Below, in pieces: positions 1 through 5,670 of a stretch of DNA of 15,226 nucleotides (positions are counted from its first letter, which is position 1; each line of letters starts with the position of its first letter). This DNA is from an uncultured Collinsella sp. (GTDB lineage Bacteria > Actinomycetota > Coriobacteriia > Coriobacteriales > Coriobacteriaceae). Position numbers and translations under genes: made by a program. The DNA lies in NCBI GenBank assembly GCA_902388545.1, contig CABMPS010000024.1, positions 1 through 15,226 on the forward strand. The letters are read 5' to 3'. The notes under the pieces were generated by a model. That model made no database searches. It was not told the DNA's origin and worked only from the letters and a program-made list of their open reading frames with translations.

Positions 1-446
1 AAGACCTGCGACCTGGGGTTTTGCAAATGGCGCGCAAGCCACCCGCGTTAATTCACTTGCGATTGCAGCTGGCGGCTTGCGGGCAAAAGGGCGGTTGAGT
101 TTCAAAACGGGCGTTTTCGGCGCCATCGAGCCTCCAAAGGCGACCCGCCGCGCACTTTGGGACAAAAACAAAAACTCAAAGCCCTGAGTTTGAAAAAAGT
201 TTTTGAGGTTGTCCCAGCTTTTGTCCCCGAAGCCGACGAAACGCGACATCGCGTCATTCGGCGGCACGCGTTCCGTGTCGATGCCGAAAACTGGGTGTAA
301 CTGGAGTGACGGGACGGCAGAACCGACGCCATCGAGTGGGAATAGCGGGAACTGTGTCCTGAACTCGCGTTTTAGTACTGCCGAGTATCGTCTGATGTTG
401 TTTTGACATCGCCGCAAAGCAAAGCCACCAGCGAAATAACGGGAAT
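1..446. other. Region without a convincing gene
   Basis: No reading frame here has a good start, ribosome binding site and length together. One forward frame is open from the left edge to a TGA at 185-187 and another from 52 to a TAA at 298-300. A third runs from a TTG at 203 to 406. None has a Shine-Dalgarno site, and no family is recognisable. The stretch may contain the decayed end of a gene that starts left of the window. It contains an 8-bp inverted repeat (33-40 with 74-81) and the nested repeat listed separately. Reading it as decayed coding sequence is inference only. Confidence 0.5.
159..227. repeat. Nested inverted repeat
   Basis: GGGACAAAA at 159-167 is exactly complementary to TTTTGTCCC at 219-227. 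Inside it AAACTCA (172-178) pairs with TGAGTTT (185-191) around a six-base loop. A second, shorter partner for the left outer arm is TTGTCCC at 209-215. The RNA could fold as a two-tier stem, but no T-run follows the right arm, so it is not a normal terminator. It could be a small non-coding element or a remnant of a dispersed intergenic repeat. No function is assigned. Confidence 0.5.
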
Positions 447-481
447 AAAGGCCTCCGAACCCTCTGGTTCGGAGGCCTTTT
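447..481. terminator. Strong bidirectional intrinsic terminator
   Basis: A perfect 15-bp stem (AAAGGCCTCCGAACC at 447-461, complement at 466-480) closes on a CTCT loop. The arms begin with AAA and end with TTT, and a fourth T follows at 481, so it can act in both directions. It would end the leftward merR-type gene, whose stop lies about 60 bp away. It would also stop any rightward transcript coming from left of the window. Confidence 0.92.
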
Positions 482-539
482 CCTTGCATTCCTACCCGAA
501 AACGACTCCTCGTCGAAGCCCTCCGAGCATCGGGCGGCA

Positions 540-980
540 CTATCGGGCGTGGGCGTTCTCGTAGGCCTCTTTAATCTCTGTCGGCAAACCGTCGGGAATC
601 ATGGCCCTTAGCTCGGCCTCGTTTTCGCCCTGGCTCAGCTGCCCGTAGAACCAACATTTGTACTTCAGCATGTCCAGCGCACGGTTCATGTTCGCGATCT
701 CCGACTCCATGTGGGCCTTTCGCTCCTCGAACATGGCCTTGCGTTTGGGGTATGTTGAGGGACCCTCTGCGCACCATTCCATGAACAGCCGGATGTCCTT
801 GATCTCCATCCCCGCCTTCTTTAGGCATTCGATGACCCGAAGCGCCTCGAGTTCCGTATCGCTGAACCGGCGAATGCCGGACGTCCGCTCCAGCCCCGGG
901 AACAATCCCTGCTTGTCGTAATATCGCAGCGTAGAAGTGGGCAAACCGAACATCTCCGACACTTGTCCGATTGTGTACAT
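540..980 (-). CDS. MerR-family transcriptional regulator (AdhR/NmlR-like)
   Basis: A 146-residue MerR-family DNA-binding regulator. The N-terminal winged helix-turn-helix runs from about residue 1 to 70, beginning MYTIGQVSEMFGL with the typical TLRYYDKQGL wing. A long dimerisation helix follows (about 80-112). The size fits short one-component MerR proteins with no large ligand domain. Cysteines are at 52, 70 and 109. Cys52 lies in the context IECLKKAG and matches by position the single thiol that AdhR/NmlR regulators use to sense aldehydes and other electrophiles; this is family knowledge applied by comparison. The ATG is preceded by GGAGGA at good spacing, and translation stops with TAG. 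It is divergent from the flavoprotein gene at 1085, with a MerR-type operator in between, so it probably controls that operon. The inducer is not known. Confidence 0.9.
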   Translation of the reverse strand: MYTIGQVSEMFGLPTSTLRYYDKQGLFPGLERTSGIRRFSDTELEALRVIECLKKAGMEIKDIRLFMEWCAEGPSTYPKRKAMFEERKAHMESEIANMNRALDMLKYKCWFYGQLSQGENEAELRAMIPDGLPTEIKEAYENAHAR

Positions 981-1011
981 GGCTCCTCCGAATAAATCTT
1001 AAGTTCATTCC

Positions 1012-1042
1012 TTGACCTAAAGTTAGGTTTAGGTATTACCTT
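1012..1042 (+). promoter_or_regulatory. MerR-type promoter with dyad operator
   Basis: TTGACC at 1012-1017 is a good -35 box. ACCTAAA (1015-1021) and TTTAGGT (1028-1034) form a perfect 7-bp dyad around GTTAGG. A 19-bp spacer leads to TACCTT (1037-1042) as -10. An over-long 19-bp spacer occupied by the operator dyad is the hallmark of MerR-activated promoters, where the activated regulator twists the DNA to align the boxes. The pattern resembles the CTTAAAG-type dyads of AdhR-like regulators. It points rightwards to the gene at 1085. The -10 box is weak, as expected for an activator-dependent promoter. Confidence 0.8.
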
Positions 1043-1084
1043 CATTTTCGTTAATAAAACAGAGAATGCAAGGGATGTTTCGTA

Positions 1085-1624
1085 ATGAGCAAAAAGGTTT
1101 TGATAGTCTCTTCAAGTCAACGAAAGAATGGCAATTCCGAGACGTTGGCGGACGCTTTCGCCAACGGTGCGCGGGAAGCGGGCCATAGCGTTGAGACCGT
1201 GCGCCTGCGCGAAAAGCAAATAGGCTTCTGCAGGGGCTGCCTTGCCTGCCTAAAGCTGGGTCACTGCGTTATCCAAGACGATGCCGTGGAAATTGCCGCC
1301 AAGATGCACGACGCCGATGTTCTGGTGTTCGCAACGCCCGTCTACTACTACAGCGTCTGTGGCCAGCTCAAGACCATGCTCGACCGCGCCAACCCGCTAT
1401 TTGGCTCCGATTATGCATTCAGCGAGGCGTATCTATTGGCAACGGCGGCGGAGGACGGGCGCTCAACCTTCGACGGCGCGAAAAAGGCAGTGCAGGGATG
1501 GGTTGACTGTTTCTCCCGTTGCACGCTTGTTGGTACGGTTTTCGCCGGCGGCGTAAACGGCGTGGGCGATATCGCCGGGCATCCTGCTCTGGAGCAGGCG
1601 CGGCGAATGGGCATGAGAGTCTAG
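1085..1624 (+). CDS. NADPH-dependent FMN reductase / iron-sulfur flavoprotein family
   Basis: A 179-residue flavodoxin-fold oxidoreductase. The phosphate-binding loop SSSQRKNGNSE spans residues 8-18. A second flavin-contact segment, ATPVYYYS, is near 83-90. Cysteines 49, 52, 55 and 61 form a compact CxxCxxC-x5-C cluster like that of iron-sulfur flavoproteins, so it may carry an Fe-S cluster as well as FMN; this is inferred, since close relatives also exist without a cluster. It probably moves electrons from NAD(P)H or ferredoxin to quinones or other oxidants. The start has an AGGGA site about ten bases upstream. It is the first gene after the MerR-type promoter, 61 bp before the CMD-cupin gene, and is related to the flavoprotein at 3571. 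The length is normal and no truncation is seen. Confidence 0.85.
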   Translation: MSKKVLIVSSSQRKNGNSETLADAFANGAREAGHSVETVRLREKQIGFCRGCLACLKLGHCVIQDDAVEIAAKMHDADVLVFATPVYYYSVCGQLKTMLDRANPLFGSDYAFSEAYLLATAAEDGRSTFDGAKKAVQGWVDCFSRCTLVGTVFAGGVNGVGDIAGHPALEQARRMGMRV

Positions 1625-1685
1625 ACGCGGCTTAGCTGCACGGAAGCAGTTTTGCACTCAAAACCATCGACAGGAGGAATCAAAC

Positions 1686-2450
1686 ATGACGATTAAGCAG
1701 ACGGCAGGCAGAGATGCTCTGGGGGACTTTGCCCCCAAATTTGCACAGCTCAATGACGATGTGCTGTTCGGCGAGGTGTGGAGCCGAGAAGACGGGCTTT
1801 CCCTTCGAGACCGCAGCGTGGTAACGGTTGTGGCCCTGATGGCGCAGGGACTGACGGACTCTTCGTTTCAATATCATCTGATGTCTGCTAAGAACAACGG
1901 CGTGACCAGGACGGAGATAGCGGAAATCCTTACGCACGCGGCGTTTTATGCGGGATGGCCCAAGGCGTGGGCGGCCTTTCGTATGGCGAAGGAGGTCTGG
2001 GCGGATGGCGATGCCACCGACGCAAAGGCCGAGCACCAAAACGAGATGGCCTTTCCCATCGGTGCCCCCAACGATGCATTCGCGAAGTACTTTATCGGGC
2101 AAAGCTACCTCGCGCCCCTTTCCACCGAGCAGGTCGGCATTTACAACGTTACGTTCGAGCCCGGCTGCCGCAACAACTGGCACATCCATCACGCCAAAAG
2201 CGGTGGCGGACAGATTATCGTCTGCGTGGCTGGTCGAGGGCTTTACCAGGAATGGGGCAAACCGGCACAGGAGCTGTGCCCTGGCGATGTAGTAAATATT
2301 CCCGCGGGCGTAAAGCATTGGCACGGTGCTGCGCCCGACAGCTGGTTCTCTCATCTCGCGGTGGAGGTTCCGGGTGAGGAGGCCTCCAACGAGTGGTTGG
2401 AGCCCGTGGACGACGAGCAATACCTTAAAGCGACTGACAAGGAGGCTTAG
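1686..2450 (+). CDS. Carboxymuconolactone decarboxylase-cupin fusion protein
   Basis: A 254-residue two-domain protein. Residues about 20-105 form a carboxymuconolactone decarboxylase (CMD/AhpD-like) domain with the conserved run QYHLMSAKNNGVTRTEIAE (62-80) and H84. It lacks the CxxC of AhpD peroxidase partners. Residues about 150-230 form a cupin. Its first motif has H166 and H168 followed by GGGQ, and its second is PGDVVNIPAGVKHWHG with H211 and H213; together these would hold a metal ion. Such fusions are common beside flavoproteins and hydrolases, but the reaction is not established. A strong AGGAGGA site at 1672-1678 supports this start. The next gene begins 2 bp after the stop and its Shine-Dalgarno site lies inside this gene, so the two are almost certainly co-translated. 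Confidence 0.9.
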   Translation: MTIKQTAGRDALGDFAPKFAQLNDDVLFGEVWSREDGLSLRDRSVVTVVALMAQGLTDSSFQYHLMSAKNNGVTRTEIAEILTHAAFYAGWPKAWAAFRMAKEVWADGDATDAKAEHQNEMAFPIGAPNDAFAKYFIGQSYLAPLSTEQVGIYNVTFEPGCRNNWHIHHAKSGGGQIIVCVAGRGLYQEWGKPAQELCPGDVVNIPAGVKHWHGAAPDSWFSHLAVEVPGEEASNEWLEPVDDEQYLKATDKEA

Positions 2451-2452
2451 GC

Positions 2453-3424
2453 ATGGAGCAGTTGAAGCTGACGCAGGAGTGGGACAAGGTTTTCTCCAAA
2501 AGCGACAAGGTCGAGCACGGCAAGGCGACCTTCCACAACCGATACGGCATCACGCTCGCGGCTGACGTCTACATGCCGAAGAACGCGGAAGGCAAGTTGC
2601 CCGCCATCGCTGTCAGCGGCCCGTTTGGCGCGGTGAAGGAGCAGTCCTCCGGTCTGTATGCGCAGAAAATGGCGGAGCTGGGCTTTTTGACAATTGCCTT
2701 CGACCCGTCCTATACCGGCGAGAGCGGCGGCACGCCGCGCTACGTGGCGTCGCCGGACATCAACACCGAGGACTTCTGCGCCGCGGTGGATTTCCTCTCC
2801 ATGCAGGAGAACGTCGACCCGGAGCGCATCGGCATTATCGGCATTTGCGGTTGGGGCGGTATAGCGATCAATGCCGCAGCCATTGACACCCGTATCAAAG
2901 CCACTGCGGCCATGACCATGTATGACTTGACCCGCGCGACTGCCAACGGCTATTTTGACGCCGAGGATTCCGAACAGGCACGCTTTGAAAAGCGAAAAGC
3001 GCTGAACGCGCAGCGCACCGAGGACTACAAAAACGGCAGCTACGCGCTTGCCGGTGGCGTGGTCGATCCGCTGCCGGAGGACGCACCGCAGTTTGTAAAG
3101 GACTATTACGCCTACTACAAGAATCCGCGAGGCTACCACCCCCGCAGCCTGAACTCCAACGGTGGCTGGAACGTGACGTCCTCGCTGTCGTTCATGAATA
3201 TGCCGATTTTGCAATACGCCGGCGAGATCCGCTCTGCCGTGTTGCTGGTACACGGCGAGAAGGCGCACTCCCGCTATTTCAGCGAAACCGCGTACAGTAA
3301 GCTGACCGGAGACAATAAGGAACTGCTCATTATTCCCGGTGCCAGCCACACCGACCTTTACGATCAGATGGACGTCATTCCGTTTGAAAAGCTGAAAGCG
3401 TTCTTTGGAGAGCATCTGAAATAA
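2453..3424 (+). CDS. Alpha/beta hydrolase with Cys nucleophile elbow (YcjY/dienelactone hydrolase-like)
   Basis: A 323-residue alpha/beta hydrolase. The nucleophile elbow reads GICGWGG (130-136), which places Cys132 where serine hydrolases have Ser. The likely catalytic His is H299 in GASHTDLYD. The acid is probably Glu269 in the segment VHGEKAHSRYFSE (266-278). Cys in this position is known in dienelactone hydrolases and in YcjY-like proteins. The segment FDPSYTGESGG (83-93) probably lines the active site. No signal peptide is seen, so it is cytoplasmic. An AAGGAGG site lies at 2439-2445, inside the end of the preceding gene, and the intergenic gap is 2 bp. The substrate is unknown; an ester or lactone made by the neighbouring redox enzymes is a reasonable guess. 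Confidence 0.88.
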   Translation: MEQLKLTQEWDKVFSKSDKVEHGKATFHNRYGITLAADVYMPKNAEGKLPAIAVSGPFGAVKEQSSGLYAQKMAELGFLTIAFDPSYTGESGGTPRYVASPDINTEDFCAAVDFLSMQENVDPERIGIIGICGWGGIAINAAAIDTRIKATAAMTMYDLTRATANGYFDAEDSEQARFEKRKALNAQRTEDYKNGSYALAGGVVDPLPEDAPQFVKDYYAYYKNPRGYHPRSLNSNGGWNVTSSLSFMNMPILQYAGEIRSAVLLVHGEKAHSRYFSETAYSKLTGDNKELLIIPGASHTDLYDQMDVIPFEKLKAFFGEHLK

Positions 3425-3570
3425 GGCATGCCTTGATTTAATGCCAAGTCTCCAGCAACGATCCTTCTAAAGAGTGGGAGTAGCTGAAACGAGGCGATTG
3501 ATTAACTCCATCCGTTTTGGTTACAACGAAATGTGTCCGCGCGCCTGCGGCATGAAGGAGGGAGATTTCT

Positions 3571-4101
3571 ATGAATATCGTTGTATTGAGTGGTAGCCCG
3601 CGCAAGGGCGCCAATACCGACACCATGGTCGAGGCGTTTGCCGAGACCGCGCGTGAGGGCGGTAATACGGTTGAGGTCGTTCGCGTTGCCAGCAAGAAGA
3701 TCGCCGGCTGCTTGGGATGCCAGTACTGCTTCGCCCATGGAGGCGTCTGCGTGCAGAAGGATGACATGGCCAACGTGATCGAGTCGCTGAAAGATGTAGA
3801 TATGGTCGTCTTTGCTTCGCCTATCTACTGGTTCGATATCACCGCGCAGGAAAAGGCCGCCATCGACCGTCTGTACGCTTTCGGTGCCACGGGATTCCCG
3901 TTCACCAAGACGGCCCTTCTGCTCGATAGCCACAGCCAGGGCGTCTATGATGCGGCGATCGCTATGTACAAGTCAACCTGCGCGTACTGCAAGTGGGAGG
4001 ACCAGGGCATTGTCACCATCAGCGGTATGACCGAGCGCGACAGCATGGCCTCCTCGCCCAAGCTGGAAGAGGTGCGAGAGCTCGCTCGCAAGCTCGCCTA
4101 A
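3571..4101 (+). CDS. Second iron-sulfur-type flavoprotein (NADPH-dependent FMN reductase family)
   Basis: A 176-residue flavodoxin-fold protein. The FMN phosphate loop is GSPRKGANT (8-16) and the flavin-side segment is SPIYWFD (83-89). The cysteines C47, C50, C53 and C60 repeat the CxxCxxC cluster of the protein at 1085, with one more residue before the last Cys. This supports an Fe-S cluster and makes the two proteins paralogues by motif, though they are clearly diverged along their length. An excellent AAGGAGGGAG site at 3555-3564 fixes the ATG. A 146-bp gap separates it from the hydrolase gene with no clear terminator, so it may be the last gene of the same operon or have a weak promoter of its own. 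Confidence 0.87.
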   Translation: MNIVVLSGSPRKGANTDTMVEAFAETAREGGNTVEVVRVASKKIAGCLGCQYCFAHGGVCVQKDDMANVIESLKDVDMVVFASPIYWFDITAQEKAAIDRLYAFGATGFPFTKTALLLDSHSQGVYDAAIAMYKSTCAYCKWEDQGIVTISGMTERDSMASSPKLEEVRELARKLA

Positions 4102-4219
4102 GGACAAGAAGAACGCATGGCAATCAGCGTTGGTGGAAATGCTTGCTATCCTTACCAAGAGATAGGGGTGTATTCCCTCAAGTGCCGTATAGGAACAATT
4201 ATTAAACGCAGAAAAATAA

Positions 4220-4247
4220 CTGAAAACAAATTAATCCGCGTTAAAAT
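4220..4247 (+). promoter_or_regulatory. Candidate promoter of the ATPase gene
   Basis: CTGAAA (4220-4225) and TAAAAT (4242-4247) are spaced by 16 bp in a notably AT-rich leader. They match four and five of six consensus bases. The downstream start codon is 36 bp away, which fits a short 5' leader. This is a sequence match only. Confidence 0.4.
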
Positions 4248-4282
4248 ATTGTCAAACAGAAGTTCATGAGGGAAGGTTGCGT

Positions 4283-5572
4283 ATGCGTCGCAAGGCAGAC
4301 GAGCTCCTTAGGGAGTGGCGAGACAGGGCTGATAGAAAACCTTTGCTGGTCAAAGGCGTGCGCCAGTGTGGCAAGACCTATCTGCTCAGAACGTACGCTC
4401 AGGATCTTTTCGAATCGGTTGTCTACGTTAATCTTGAGAACGACCGGTCGGCGCGAGCGGATTTTTCGGGCGGTCTTGACCCTCATTCGATCGTACGCGC
4501 GATCGAGGCTCGTACGGGACAGCGTATCGTGCCTGGCAAAACCTTACTGTTCATTGACGAGATCCAGGCATGCGAGGAAGCGCTCACTTCCCTTAAATAC
4601 TTTTGCGAAGATGCTCCCGAGTATTACATTGCGGCTGCTGGGTCGCTTCTGGGGGTTGCCATTAACCATCAGTCGTATTCGTTCCCCGTCGGAAAGACCG
4701 ACTTGATTGAGATGACTCCACTCGATTTCGAGGAGTTTCTCTGGGCGATGGGGCACGATCAGCTGGTCGACGAGATACGCTCATCATTCGAGTTTATGGG
4801 TCCTCTTGCGCCAAGCCTTCATGAAAAGGCGCTTGGGCTCTATCGGCAGTATCTTGTTGTTGGCGGAATGCCCGAGGCGGTCCAAACGTACATCGATGAT
4901 CAGTCAATCATTGATGTGGCCGAAAAGCATCGGATTATTCTCGACGGATACTCCGCCGACACTAATAAATATGCTGATGAGCGCTTGAGCGCAAAGACGC
5001 GTGCGTGCTTCGATTCCATTCCACAGCAGCTTGCCAAAGAGAATCGTAAATTTCAATACAAGGTAGTGCGAGCGGGGGGCAATGCGTCTCTCTTTGGAGA
5101 TGCTCTCGACTGGCTTGTATTGTCGGGTACGGTGGCGCGCTGCAGCCTAGTCGGGCAGATCGAAAGCCCTTTAGAGGCCTTCGTTAACCCTTCTGCTTTT
5201 AAAATCTATCAGGCGGATACAGGGCTGCTCGTCTCCAAGGCCGGTGCTCAACGCGCCGATATTCTTTCCGGTATCGGCGGCACATTCATGGGTGCACTTA
5301 CCGAAAACTACGTTGCCCAACAGCTTTCAGCCATGGGCTATCCGCTGCATTATTGGGCGCGAGATAATCGTGCGGAAATCGACTTTGTAGTAGAGAAGCA
5401 GGGATGCTTGTCTGCGATTGAAGTCAAGGCGGGAGAGAACACAAGATCTCGAAGCCTGTCCTCACTTAAAAAGACCCATCCGGGCGTGCGCCTTATCAGG
5501 CTATCGACTAAACCCTTTGGAATGAATGATGGGCTGATGTCTGTTCCACTTTATGCGGCATTTTGTCTATAG
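4283..5572 (+). CDS. AAA_14/DUF4143 family ATPase
   Basis: A 429-residue ATPase of the type with an AAA_14 domain followed by DUF4143. Walker A is GVRQCGKT (25-32) and Walker B is LLFIDE (88-93). A sensor-like AAGSLLG follows (118-124), then the family signature VVGGMPEAV (192-200). The C-terminal part carries AEIDFVV (364-370) and IEVKAG (379-384), the spacing of a PD-(D/E)xK nuclease-like fold. The cellular role of this family is poorly known; members are often mobile between strains and scattered as single genes. The ATG at 4283 is preferred over the TTG at 4277 because the GAGGGAAGG site at 4268-4276 abuts the TTG but sits six bases from the ATG. It is monocistronic, with an AT-rich leader, and converges on the parC-like gene. 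Confidence 0.88.
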   Translation: MRRKADELLREWRDRADRKPLLVKGVRQCGKTYLLRTYAQDLFESVVYVNLENDRSARADFSGGLDPHSIVRAIEARTGQRIVPGKTLLFIDEIQACEEALTSLKYFCEDAPEYYIAAAGSLLGVAINHQSYSFPVGKTDLIEMTPLDFEEFLWAMGHDQLVDEIRSSFEFMGPLAPSLHEKALGLYRQYLVVGGMPEAVQTYIDDQSIIDVAEKHRIILDGYSADTNKYADERLSAKTRACFDSIPQQLAKENRKFQYKVVRAGGNASLFGDALDWLVLSGTVARCSLVGQIESPLEAFVNPSAFKIYQADTGLLVSKAGAQRADILSGIGGTFMGALTENYVAQQLSAMGYPLHYWARDNRAEIDFVVEKQGCLSAIEVKAGENTRSRSLSSLKKTHPGVRLIRLSTKPFGMNDGLMSVPLYAAFCL

Positions 5573-5594
5573 GGATGATGCTGCTGTAATGCAT

Positions 5595-5631
5595 GGGGCC
5601 CGGAGCGCGATGTTGCTGCACTCCGGGCCCC
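5595..5631. terminator. GC-rich hairpin between convergent genes
   Basis: GGGGCCCGGAG (5595-5605) pairs perfectly with CTCCGGGCCCC (5621-5631) across a 15-base loop. It lies between the stop of the ATPase gene and the stop of the parC-like gene, as expected for a shared terminator. Neither side has a proper T-run, so it may pause polymerase, protect 3' ends or need a factor such as Rho. Confidence 0.6.
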
Positions 5632-5670
5632 GCTGCTTAGTTAAACCATGACGGTTTGGCTGCCGTCGTC

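Noticed and set aside
457..470. CGAAC...GTTCG inside the terminator stem as an SOS box
   Set aside because: The spacing between GAAC and GTTC is six bases, not four, and the sequence is explained by the terminator hairpin.
1636..1653. CTGC/GCAG hairpin with TTTT after the first flavoprotein gene
   Set aside because: The stem is only four base pairs, too weak for a terminator, and the 61-bp gap with a strong ribosome site favours a continuous operon.
2447..3415. Leftward frames opposite the CMD-cupin and hydrolase genes
   Set aside because: The rightward genes have strong Shine-Dalgarno sites and conserved catalytic motifs; the leftward frames have neither.
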